Of a stretch of DNA of 26,302 bases, positions 8,652-14,665 are shown in pieces; position 1 is the first letter of the stretch, and each line of letters starts with the position of its first letter. The DNA comes from Firmicutes bacterium CAG:884 (GTDB lineage: Bacteria; Bacillota_I; Bacilli_A; RF39; UBA660), in the NCBI GenBank assembly GCA_000433875.1, contig HF993315.1, forward strand, positions 1-26,302. The letters run 5' to 3'. The position numbers and the translations under genes were made by a program. The notes under the pieces were generated by a model, which saw only the letters and a list, made by a program, of their open reading frames with translations, was not told where the DNA came from and did not search any database.

Positions 8652-9560
8652 TTATTCTCCTATTTTTTCTATTACACGAAGTTTAGCGCTTCGTGATCTA
8701 TTATTTTCATCTAATTCTTCTTTAGATGGTTCAATTGTTTTAATCTTTTTAAACTTTGGTTCCAATTCTTTTGGAATTATTGGCATATCTTTATAGCCAT
8801 CTATATTTTTTGTTACTTCATTAAATATATCTTTACATATTTTATCTTCTAAAGAATGAAATGTTATTACACATATTCTTCCGTTAACTTTTAATAAATC
8901 AAGTGCTTTTGTTAAAGCTTTTCTAAATACATTTAATTCATCATTTACTTCAATTCTAATAGCTTGAAAAGTTTTTCTTGCTGGATGATGTTCTCTTTTA
9001 TATTTCATAGGAACAGCATCTTTTATTATATCTACTAACTCAAAAGTTGTTTCAATTTTTTTTATCTTTCTTTTTTCTACAATATCACGTGCTATCGAAA
9101 ATGAATATTTTTCTTCTCCATAATCTCTAATGATTCTATTTAAGTCATCAAAACTATATTCATTTACAACTTTATAAGCATCTAGTTCTTTTTCTCTATT
9201 CATTCTCATATCAAGTCTAGCATCTTTATGAAAACTAAATCCGCGCTCCTCTTCATCCAGTTGTGGACTTGATACACCCAAATCAAATAAAACGCCATCA
9301 ACTTTATCTATTATATACTTATCAATGTTTACAAAATTGTCGTTTATTATCTGATAATTACAATTTATTTCATTTAACCTTTGACTTGCTGATTGTATGG
9401 CTTCCTTATCTTGGTCAAAAGCATATAAGAATCCTTTTGGTATTCTTTTTAATATTTCACTTGAATGTCCTCCATATCCTAAAGTACAATCAACTATTAC
9501 AGAATCATCTTTAAGATTAAGATTTTGAATACATTCATTTAATAATACACTCTTATGCAT
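8652..9560 (-). CDS. rsmH: 16S rRNA (cytosine(1402)-N4)-methyltransferase
   Basis: RsmH (MraW) uses S-adenosylmethionine to methylate N4 of C1402 in the ribosomal P site. The 302-aa protein begins MHKSVLLNECI, the usual family opening; SAM-binding motif I DCTLGYGGHS is at 24-33, DGVLFDLGVSSPQLD and RGFSFHKDARLDMRM follow, then EVNDEL and ICVITFHSLEDKICK. I place the start at the ATG at 9560 because it gives the canonical N-terminus and overlaps the mraZ end by 8 bp; the frame also runs to a TTG at 9572, which lacks an SD. Second gene of the division operon. Confidence 0.95.
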   Translation of the reverse strand: MHKSVLLNECIQNLNLKDDSVIVDCTLGYGGHSSEILKRIPKGFLYAFDQDKEAIQSASQRLNEINCNYQIINDNFVNIDKYIIDKVDGVLFDLGVSSPQLDEEERGFSFHKDARLDMRMNREKELDAYKVVNEYSFDDLNRIIRDYGEEKYSFSIARDIVEKRKIKKIETTFELVDIIKDAVPMKYKREHHPARKTFQAIRIEVNDELNVFRKALTKALDLLKVNGRICVITFHSLEDKICKDIFNEVTKNIDGYKDMPIIPKELEPKFKKIKTIEPSKEELDENNRSRSAKLRVIEKIGE

Positions 9561-9981
9561 TTTTATCCGCAAATAGATTATCAGCTATTGCTGAAATATC
9601 ACTTGCATCCTCCATAAAATCTTGCCATACCTTGCTATCCCATATTTCTAAGTGGTCACTTACACCAATTATTACACACTCTTTTGATAATGATGCATAA
9701 CTCATAAGTGGTGCACTAAGGTTTGTTCTTCCTTGTTTATCAATTGTACATTCAATCGCACCAGAAAGGAAAACTCTCATAAACATTCTAGCTTCTTTAG
9801 TATTAGGTAAATCTTTATATTTTTTTATAATTTCATTCCATTCATCTTTAGCATAAACAAAAAGGCAATTATCTAGTCCCCTTGTTATAATGAATTCATA
9901 CCCTAAAGCAGCTCTAAACTTAGATGGTATTGTAATGCGACCTTTTTCGTCTATATTGTAATGATATTCACCCATAAACAT
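9553..9981 (-). CDS. mraZ: Transcriptional regulator MraZ
   Basis: MraZ is a ring-forming DNA-binding protein built of two AbrB-like domains; it controls its own division operon. From the ATG at 9981 the protein is 142 aa and starts MFMGEYHYNIDEKGR, the standard family N-terminus. The two DxxGR motifs are seen: DEKGRITIPSKFR (11-23) and DKQGRTNLS in the second half. The open frame extends to 10014 but that extension crosses the operator boxes and is not coding. The SD AAAGGTGG lies about 10 nt before the ATG and is itself part of the last operator box. First gene of mraZ-rsmH-ftsL-pbpB. Confidence 0.95.
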   Translation of the reverse strand: MFMGEYHYNIDEKGRITIPSKFRAALGYEFIITRGLDNCLFVYAKDEWNEIIKKYKDLPNTKEARMFMRVFLSGAIECTIDKQGRTNLSAPLMSYASLSKECVIIGVSDHLEIWDSKVWQDFMEDASDISAIADNLFADKNA

Positions 9982-9990
9982 TAAAAATCG

Positions 9991-10024
9991 CCACCTTTCA
10001 CCACTTTCAACCACTTTCTACCAC
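9991..10024 (-). promoter_or_regulatory. MraZ operator: four direct boxes at exact 10-bp period
   Basis: On the plus strand CCAC occurs at 9991, 10001, 10011 and 10021, each heading a 10-nt unit (CCACCTTTCA, CCACTTTCAA, CCACTTTCTA, CCACTATTTT). Read towards mraZ these are GTGG-type direct repeats, the kind MraZ proteins of E. coli and mycoplasmas bind. The array begins right after the -10 box and its last unit covers the mraZ SD, so binding should block initiation and, in RNA, the box overlaps the ribosome site. Repeat geometry is seen; function is from family knowledge. Confidence 0.9.
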
Positions 10025-10025
10025 T

Positions 10026-10054
10026 ATTTTACTATTCTTTTTATTTTTTGTAAA
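10026..10054 (-). promoter_or_regulatory. mraZ promoter
   Basis: On the minus strand -35 TTTACA (10049-10054) and -10 TAAAAT (10026-10031) are spaced by 17 bp. The -10 abuts the first operator box, placing the transcription start inside the MraZ boxes. Confidence 0.8.
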
Positions 10055-10062
10055 GATATTTT

Positions 10063-10102
10063 GAAAAAGTCATAGGATTTTTTCCTATGGCTTTACATTA
10101 TA
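10063..10102 (-). terminator. 40-bp terminator repeat, copy 1
   Basis: A hairpin with arms around CATAGGA/TCCTATG, flanked by AAAG and CTTT, and a T5 tail on the minus strand. It matches copy 2 (10515-10554) at 39 of 40 positions; the single change (G for A at 10090) gives a mismatch in the minus-strand stem. It separates the upstream small gene from the mraZ promoter. Confidence 0.75.
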
Positions 10103-10136
10103 ATTATCAATATATTATTATTTTTTTACTTTTAAA

Positions 10137-10238
10137 TTAACGAGTTGGAGTTTTTCCTAATCTTTTTATATAACCAGCATTTATTAATATTTCTCTAATA
10201 TATGTGATATTTGAATATTTAAAATGAAACTTTAACAT
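10137..10238 (-). pseudogene. Out-of-frame C-terminal continuation of the neighbouring small gene
   Basis: This 33-codon open frame reads MLKFHFKYSNITYIREI... and ends KRLGKTPTR before TAA at 10137-10139. It looks like real protein sequence (amphipathic, no low-complexity bias) and is in the frame that the upstream gene would enter if its A9 run were A8. The ATG has no properly spaced SD because the purine run abuts it. I therefore read it as the displaced end of the 10219-10413 gene, not as an independent gene. The displacement could be a real frameshift, a phase-variable tract or a sequencing error in the homopolymer. Confidence 0.45.
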
Positions 10239-10413
10239 ACCTTTTTTTTTCTCTTATTTCTAAAAGTGCTATAGTTTTCATATATTGCTGATATAACAAA
10301 TCTAACATTTGTTCATTCGTTAAATCACTTGGCTTTATTCCTTCTAGCATCATAGTTGTATATCTCATTAAAAAATCCATTCTTTCTAATTCTGTATTTG
10401 TATTATTCATCAT
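10219..10413 (-). CDS. Small unknown protein, probably frameshifted at an A9 tract
   Basis: The 64-aa frame (or 63 aa from the second ATG at 10410) opens MNNTNTELERMDFLMRYTTMM and is rich in Met/Leu helix; I do not recognise a family. SD-like AAGGGG lies about 7 nt upstream. The last eight residues follow a run of nine A (10242-10250 on the opposite strand as T9) and look unlike the rest; the continuation in another frame (10137-10238) would give a protein of about 90 aa. The pair sits between the two 40-bp terminator repeats as its own transcription unit. No signal peptide or membrane helix. Confidence 0.55.
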   Translation of the reverse strand: MMNNTNTELERMDFLMRYTTMMLEGIKPSDLTNEQMLDLLYQQYMKTIALLEIREKKRYVKVSF

Positions 10414-10514
10414 TATTTCCCCTTAACACCAACAATTATACGCATTTTTTAAAATTATGCAAATTTATATTAACCATTTTCATATAATTTTATTTGACAC
10501 ACTAAATATAAATC

Positions 10515-10554
10515 GAAAAAGTCATAGGATTTTTTCCTATGACTTTACATTATA
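10515..10554 (-). terminator. 40-bp terminator repeat, copy 2
   Basis: Minus-strand AAAGTCATAGGA and TCCTATGACTTT make a perfect 12-bp stem followed by TTTTT. The stop codon of the 35-codon gene (10545-10547) lies in the 5' arm. Nearly identical to copy 1 at 10063-10102, 452 bp away in the same orientation. Confidence 0.85.
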
Positions 10555-10652
10555 CTAGTGCTTAATATAATAGCTAGTAATATATACAACACAATTAGAA
10601 TAATATAATTAATGCTTGTTTTTGGCTTATTATTGTTTTCATTACAAGACAT
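10545..10652 (-). CDS. Tiny membrane protein (35 aa)
   Basis: A 35-codon frame starting MSCNENNNKPKTS followed by one hydrophobic helix (about residues 14-33: Ile/Leu/Val/Tyr-rich) and ending at a TAA inside the terminator stem. It has a textbook SD, AGGAGG about 8 nt before the ATG. It lies 15 bp after the YjcZ-like gene in the same orientation and shares its Cys/Asn-rich N-terminus plus single-helix plan, so the two are probably paralogous or functionally paired. Family unknown; a role in envelope or sporulation is only suggested by the neighbour. Too short for most gene finders. Confidence 0.65.
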   Translation of the reverse strand: MSCNENNNKPKTSINYIILIVLYILLAIILSTSIM

Positions 10653-10667
10653 TATTTAGCCTCCTAT

Positions 10668-10754
10668 CTATACATATGCCCCAAGTATAATTATTAAAAG
10701 AATAAATAATACTAATACGATTGCAGCGCCTGATATTCCGTTATTACAACACAT
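10668..10754 (-). CDS. YjcZ-like tiny membrane protein (28 aa)
   Basis: A 28-codon frame starting MCCNNGISGAA and continuing as the helix IVLVLFILLIIILGAYV. This resembles the YjcZ-type sporulation peptides of Bacilli, short proteins with a Gly-rich head and a VVLFILLIIVG-like helix. The SD AAGGAGGA is 8 nt before the ATG; the earlier ATG at 10762 lies in another frame and too close to the SD. Together with the 35-aa gene it forms a two-gene unit ending at the 40-bp terminator. It sits divergently from prsA. Resemblance is by eye and the peptide is short, so the family call is moderate, the coding call good. Confidence 0.7.
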   Translation of the reverse strand: MCCNNGISGAAIVLVLFILLIIILGAYV

Positions 10755-10796
10755 AAACTCATTCCTCCTTTTTTCATCTTTCACATTATTTTATGG

Positions 10797-10820
10797 TTAT
10801 TATCACATTTGTGTGAATAA
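10797..10820. promoter_or_regulatory. Imperfect palindrome between the tiny-gene operon and prsA
   Basis: TTATTATCACA and TGTGTGAATAA form an 11+11 dyad (9 of 11 pairs) around TT. It lies upstream of the prsA -35 box in the divergent intergenic region and could be an operator for either side. No regulator is identified. Confidence 0.35.
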
Positions 10821-10834
10821 TTTTGATTAAAATA

Positions 10835-10863
10835 TTGTTTTTTTTTTATATTTTTGTTATGAT
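10835..10863 (+). promoter_or_regulatory. prsA promoter
   Basis: TTGTTT (10835-10840) and TATGAT (10858-10863) are spaced by 17 bp and end 31 bp before the prsA ATG. Confidence 0.6.
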
Positions 10864-10894
10864 AGTTAGTGTTTACAAAGAAAGGATTGAAATT

Positions 10895-11869
10895 ATGAAA
10901 AAATTACTTATAACAGTATGTCTTTGTACTTTACTACTTAGTGGGTGCAAAAAGGAAGCTAAACTTGCAAATGGTGAGGAAGCTGTTGTACATATTAATG
11001 GAAAGGATTTTTCAGCTAATGATTTATATAAAAAATTAAAAGCATCTTATGGAACATCAATGCTTATTAATATGATTGATGATTATATTGTTAACGTTGA
11101 AATTACTGATCAAGCAGAAGCTGTTGCTTATGGTAAATCAAAGGTAACTAGTGAAAAATCAAAGTTTAATTCATATTCAAGTGTCCTTGGTTATACTTGG
11201 GAAGAATATTTAAGAAACAATGGTTTCAATAGTGAAGATGAACTTGCTGAATATTTTAAAAACAACTATTTAAAAGAAAAAGTTGCAATTAAATATATTA
11301 TTCCTTCTATTACTGATAAAGAAATTAAAAAATATTATGAAGAGAAAGTTGATGACAAAATCGTTGCTCGCCATATTATAATTACACCAAAAACTGATGA
11401 TAGCATGTCAAGTGATGAAAAGAAAAAAGCTGAAGAAGAAGCTAAAAATAAAGTTGCCGAAATCATTAAACTTCTAGATGAAGGAAAAGATTTTAGTGAA
11501 CTTGCTAAAGAATATTCTTCAGACGGATCTGCTAAAGATGGCGGTTTACTTGATGCATTCACAAGTGAAGATGTAGATGCTGATTTCTGGAAAGCTGCTA
11601 AAGCCCTTGAAGTTGGTAAATATTCAAAAGAACCAGTAAAAAGTAAATTTGGTTATCACGTTATTTTAAAAGAAAAAGTAATCGCTAAAGATTCTCTTGA
11701 AAATATGAAAGAAACAATTCAAAATAAAATTGCTAAAAATAAATTAGATGAAGATAGTAATTTACAAAATGCAACCTGGTTTAAAATTAGAACTGAATAC
11801 AAAATAGACATTACTGATTCTGATCTAAAATACATTTATGATTTAACAAAATCACAATATGAAAAGTAA
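10895..11869 (+). CDS. prsA: PrsA-type foldase lipoprotein (parvulin peptidyl-prolyl isomerase)
   Basis: An extracytoplasmic, lipid-anchored foldase that helps secreted proteins and penicillin-binding proteins fold. The 324-aa protein from the ATG at 10895 has a short lipoprotein signal MKKLLITVCLCTLLLSGC with lipobox LSGC (Cys18). A parvulin domain spans about 155-262 (ARHIIITPK, FSELAKEYSSDGSAKDGGLLD, KFGYHVILKEK), flanked by the helical SurA/PrsA-like N and C parts. The frame is open to 10823, but AAAGGA lies 8 nt before the chosen ATG and only this start gives a proper signal peptide. Convergent with recX, sharing a terminator. Confidence 0.93.
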   Translation: MKKLLITVCLCTLLLSGCKKEAKLANGEEAVVHINGKDFSANDLYKKLKASYGTSMLINMIDDYIVNVEITDQAEAVAYGKSKVTSEKSKFNSYSSVLGYTWEEYLRNNGFNSEDELAEYFKNNYLKEKVAIKYIIPSITDKEIKKYYEEKVDDKIVARHIIITPKTDDSMSSDEKKKAEEEAKNKVAEIIKLLDEGKDFSELAKEYSSDGSAKDGGLLDAFTSEDVDADFWKAAKALEVGKYSKEPVKSKFGYHVILKEKVIAKDSLENMKETIQNKIAKNKLDEDSNLQNATWFKIRTEYKIDITDSDLKYIYDLTKSQYEK

Positions 11870-11888
11870 CTCTTAATGAGTTACTTTT
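11862..11888. terminator. Shared bidirectional terminator of prsA and recX
   Basis: AAAAGTAACTC-TTAAT-GAGTTACTTTT is a perfect 11-bp stem with T/A runs on both sides. The stop codons of prsA (11867-11869) and recX (11873-11875) both lie within the hairpin, only 3 bp apart. Confidence 0.9.
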
Positions 11889-12625
11889 TCTATATCACTT
11901 TTAGTATACCCTAATGCATATAATTTTTCATTTAGTTTTCTATCTAATTCATACCCTTCATATTTTTTTGATAATTTACTATATATTTTATCATATTCTT
12001 TTAAAATATTACCTTTTACATTAATTTTATTAACTTCTTCATATATTATATATTCAGGGTATCCAAGTAATTTTAATTCATTTGCAAGTTTTTGTTTTAA
12101 TATATTACCAGAATATTTTTGTTTAACTTTAAGTTTTTTATCAAGTATTTTTCTAACTCTTTCATAATAAATAGTTTCATCTATATTACTTAAAGCATCA
12201 TCAACTATTTTATCATTTACTTTTAATTGTAATAAATCATTTTTTATCCTATATGGACCACTATTAGTAAATGCTAGTTTATCATTTATAAAAGCTAGAG
12301 CAAAAATATTATCATTAATTAATTTTAAATCCTTTAATTTATTAATTATACTATTCTTTTCATTTTCACTTATTAAATACTTATTCAAATACTTCTCAAT
12401 TTCATATTCACTCCTTAATTTTTTTGATATATATGTTAAACAAGAATTATAAGCATCATAATAAATATTTTCTTTTGATATTTTATCAAACATTTCTTCA
12501 TCTAACTCTTTATGATACAAAATATTATATTTAATTAAAATATCACCATATGTTTTAATAATAGTTCCATCTTCTAGTTCAATTAAATACTTTTTACCTT
12601 GCTTTCTAATTTTATTTATTTTCAT
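11873..12625 (-). CDS. recX: Recombination regulator RecX
   Basis: RecX binds RecA filaments and modulates recombination and SOS activity. The 250-aa protein shows the helical tandem-repeat pattern of Firmicute RecX: LTYISKKLRSEYEIEKYL, then LKLINDNIFALAFINDKL, then QKLANELKLLGYPEYIIYEEV and a final RKLNEKLYALGYTKSDIEKV. Length fits the longer Firmicute form. The ATG lacks an obvious SD and lies just behind the rpoZ terminator, so expression may depend on partial read-through; no clear promoter is seen. recA is not in the window. Confidence 0.9.
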   Translation of the reverse strand: MKINKIRKQGKKYLIELEDGTIIKTYGDILIKYNILYHKELDEEMFDKISKENIYYDAYNSCLTYISKKLRSEYEIEKYLNKYLISENEKNSIINKLKDLKLINDNIFALAFINDKLAFTNSGPYRIKNDLLQLKVNDKIVDDALSNIDETIYYERVRKILDKKLKVKQKYSGNILKQKLANELKLLGYPEYIIYEEVNKINVKGNILKEYDKIYSKLSKKYEGYELDRKLNEKLYALGYTKSDIEKVTH

Positions 12626-12632
12626 ACTATTT

Positions 12633-12671
12633 AAAAAAAGATTTAATTCTCTTCAACTGTAATTAAATCTT
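12633..12671 (-). terminator. Terminator/attenuator between rpoZ and recX
   Basis: On the minus strand AAGATTTAATT and AATTAAATCTT form an 11-bp perfect stem with a 12-nt loop followed by T7. The 5' arm and loop are the last codons of rpoZ. It should reduce transcription into recX. Confidence 0.8.
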
Positions 12672-12843
12672 GCGCGACTTCTTCAAGTGCTTTTCCTATA
12701 TTTTTTTTAGATTTATATTCATTAGGTTTTAGTTGATAATGGTTCGTTTTTTCCATTTCCTTTACTCTTTTTGAAACAATATTTACAAGGAGATACTTCG
12801 AACCAACTTTTACTAATAATTTATCAATTGATGGATATATCAT
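12643..12843 (-). CDS. rpoZ: RNA polymerase omega subunit
   Basis: Omega assists folding of the beta' subunit in RNA polymerase. The 66-aa protein from the ATG at 12843 begins MIYPSIDKLLVKVGSKYLL, with SKRVKEME and the KNIGKALEEVAQ block, all typical of RpoZ. The open frame reaches 12879 but AGGAGGG lies about 8 nt before the ATG at 12843, fixing the start. In Bacillus, rpoZ follows gmk; here it is separate, preceded by pdp with its own promoter between. Confidence 0.88.
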   Translation of the reverse strand: MIYPSIDKLLVKVGSKYLLVNIVSKRVKEMEKTNHYQLKPNEYKSKKNIGKALEEVAQDLITVEEN

Positions 12844-12864
12844 ATTATTTTCCCTCCTAACTTT

Positions 12865-12893
12865 AGAATACAGCAACATTCCTTCTATTGCAA
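12865..12893 (-). promoter_or_regulatory. rpoZ promoter
   Basis: On the minus strand TTGCAA (12888-12893) and TATTCT (12865-12870) are spaced by 17 bp, 22 bp before the rpoZ ATG. Confidence 0.6.
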
Positions 12894-12924
12894 GTAAAAC
12901 CCTATTTTTTTACATTTTTTTACA

Positions 12925-14190
12925 CTATTTAATTATTTCATATATAAGTTTTTCTTCTTTTTTCTCATCGGATATTTTAAATATACCACTCAATTCTTTA
13001 AAACTTATATCTTTATCACCCAAATAAATACGCATAAGTTCATCATTAGGCTTTACCTTATCACCTATTTTAACACTCAAGTTTATTCCAACTTCATAAT
13101 TGATTGGATCGTTTTTCTCAAGACGACCTCCACCCATTTTCTTAACTAATTCACCTATCTTTAAAGCATCAATCGAACTAATATATCCTTCTTTATCTGT
13201 TTTAATACTAAATATTCTTTTTGATAATTTAAGTGTATTAATATCGCCACCTTGATATTTAACAAGTTCTAAAAACTTATTATAAGCTTCTTTAGTTTCT
13301 AATTTTTCATCTATTTTTTTCGTAGCATCTTCCAAAGAAATATTCTCATTTGCAAGTATAATTTCAAGGGCTAATGTCTTTACAAGTTCAACTAAATCTT
13401 TGGGGCCATGTCCATTTAATGTATCAATTGCTTCCAAAACTTCATTACTATTTCCAACAGCTAAGCCAAGTGGTGTATCCATATTAGTTAAAACACATAT
13501 TATTTTTCTATTATAGCTTTTACCAATTTTAATCATCAAATTAGATAATTTTCTAGCATCTTCTATAGTCTTTAATAAAGCACCTTCACCGACCTTTACA
13601 TCAATAACAATTGTCTTAGCACCCGATGCAATTTTTTTAGACATTATTGATGAAGCAATTAATGGAATAGATGAAACAGTTGATGTTACATCCCTTAAGG
13701 CATATATTTTTTTATCAGCTGGTACCAGATTCTTTGTTTGACTTATTACAGCCAAACCAATATCATTAACTTCCTTTAAAACAACATCAAAAGGCATTTG
13801 AGTTTGATAACCCTTTATTGCTTCTAGTTTATCAATTGTACCACCAGTAAAACCTAAACCTCTTCCACTCATTTTCAAAACTTTATATCCAAGTGATGCA
13901 AGTAAAGGAGCAAGAACAAGCGTGGTTTTATCTCCTACTCCTCCTGTTGAATGTTTATCAACAACAATACCATCTATACTAGAAGTATCAATTACTTCAC
14001 CACTTTTAATAAAACTTTCCGTTAAATTAATCGTTTCTTCTTCACTCATTCCATTTATACAAATAGCCATTAATAAAGCACTCATTTGATAATCAGGAAT
14101 AATACCTTTTGTATATCCTTCAACAAAATAACTTATTTCTTCTTTTGTTAATTCTAAACCCAATCTTTTTTTATCAATTATCTCTAACAT
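12925..14190 (-). CDS. pdp: Pyrimidine-nucleoside phosphorylase
   Basis: Cleaves uridine, thymidine or deoxyuridine with phosphate to give base and (deoxy)ribose-1-phosphate, for nucleoside salvage. The 421-aa protein has the phosphate-binding KHSTGGVGDKT (79-89) and the family signature SGRGLGFTGGTIDKLE (108-123), and a C-terminal alpha/beta hammerhead-type part (about 340-415). Length suits the Firmicute Pdp group; E. coli DeoA is slightly longer and cannot be excluded as a name. SD GGTGAT is just upstream of the ATG and an extended -10 lies at 14206-14211. No other salvage genes (deoC, cdd) adjoin it. Confidence 0.94.
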   Translation of the reverse strand: MLEIIDKKRLGLELTKEEISYFVEGYTKGIIPDYQMSALLMAICINGMSEEETINLTESFIKSGEVIDTSSIDGIVVDKHSTGGVGDKTTLVLAPLLASLGYKVLKMSGRGLGFTGGTIDKLEAIKGYQTQMPFDVVLKEVNDIGLAVISQTKNLVPADKKIYALRDVTSTVSSIPLIASSIMSKKIASGAKTIVIDVKVGEGALLKTIEDARKLSNLMIKIGKSYNRKIICVLTNMDTPLGLAVGNSNEVLEAIDTLNGHGPKDLVELVKTLALEIILANENISLEDATKKIDEKLETKEAYNKFLELVKYQGGDINTLKLSKRIFSIKTDKEGYISSIDALKIGELVKKMGGGRLEKNDPINYEVGINLSVKIGDKVKPNDELMRIYLGDKDISFKELSGIFKISDEKKEEKLIYEIIK

Positions 14191-14205
14191 TCTATCACCA
14201 TAATT

Positions 14206-14214
14206 ATTATATCA
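14206..14214 (-). promoter_or_regulatory. Extended -10 promoter of pdp
   Basis: On the minus strand TGATATAAT (TGnTATAAT) lies 16 bp before the pdp ATG; no good -35 is seen, as expected for an extended -10 element. It sits behind the end of the XRE extension frame. Confidence 0.6.
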
Positions 14215-14227
14215 TAATTTTGAATTA

Positions 14228-14368
14228 TTAAGTCATTTTTCTATCAATTAATTCAACAGTTCTTTTAGGATCATCAACTAACATATCATATAGTTTCTTT
14301 TTCTTTCTTAATTCTCTTAATATCTTAGCTTCTTCTTTTGCCAAACGAAATGTATATTCAGTTGTACG
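14228..14368 (-). pseudogene. In-frame C-terminal extension of the XRE regulator behind an amber codon
   Basis: Directly after the TAG of the XRE gene (14369-14371) the same frame stays open for 46 codons: RTTEYTFRLAKEEAKILREL, then a basic helix and DDPKRTVELIDRK, ending at TAA. The charge pattern and helical periodicity look like protein, and a DPK-containing tail is plausible for small XRE regulators of this kind. There is no SD and only a TTG or an internal ATG as possible starts. Either a nonsense mutation has cut off the C-terminal domain, or some read-through of UAG (followed by C) makes a 114-aa form. Confidence 0.5.
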
Positions 14369-14575
14369 CTATTTTGCTAAATACTCCATACCAAGCAGAT
14401 AATTTATATCTATTCCTAAAAAATCAGCAATGCGCATTAATTGTTCAACACTTGGTCTTTTAGCGCCACTTTCATAATACATTATCATTGTAGCTGATAC
14501 ACCAACCATTACACCAAACTGCTTTTGTGTAAGTTTTCTCTTTAATCTTTCTTCTTTTAATCTTCTTCCAAACAT
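14369..14575 (-). CDS. XRE-family helix-turn-helix regulator (possibly amber-truncated)
   Basis: The 68-aa protein from the ATG at 14575 is almost only an HTH_3 domain: MFGRRLKEERLKRKLTQKQFG, recognition region GVSATMIMYYESGAKRPS, then LMRIADFLGIDINYLLG. Such proteins are DNA-binding repressors. The frame extends upstream to a TTG at 14596, but that codon is part of the SD (AAAAGGAG), so the ATG is preferred. A perfect 12+12 bp palindrome overlaps its promoter, suggesting autoregulation. The TAG stop is followed in frame by 46 further plausible codons (14228-14368), so the gene may be a truncated form of a 114-aa regulator. Confidence 0.85.
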   Translation of the reverse strand: MFGRRLKEERLKRKLTQKQFGVMVGVSATMIMYYESGAKRPSVEQLMRIADFLGIDINYLLGMEYLAK

Positions 14576-14607
14576 TATAATTACACTCCTTTTCAAGTGT
14601 AATTATA
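14576..14607 (-). promoter_or_regulatory. Promoter/operator palindrome of the XRE gene
   Basis: TATAATTACACT (14576-14587) and AGTGTAATTATA (14596-14607) are perfect inverted arms around an 8-nt spacer carrying the SD core. On the minus strand the distal arm contains the extended -10 TGATATAAT (14602-14610), so a dimer bound here would block the promoter. This is the expected layout for XRE autorepression. If transcribed from further upstream, the RNA would place the SD in a hairpin loop. Confidence 0.75.
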
Positions 14608-14665
14608 TCAACTTTTAGTTAAGCAAAGTTCGAAATAAACCGCTGGTTATATAAAAGGTTTTGGC

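Noticed and set aside
9263..9514. Plus-strand frame inside rsmH
   Set aside because: Antisense shadow; the methyltransferase motifs on the other strand are complete.
11335..11562. Minus-strand Ser-rich frame inside prsA
   Set aside because: Antisense shadow of the Lys/Glu-rich parvulin region.
14369..14371. TAG reassigned to an amino acid
   Set aside because: ftsL, spoVS and ssb end at TAG with a terminator, SD or new gene directly behind, so TAG is a normal stop here.
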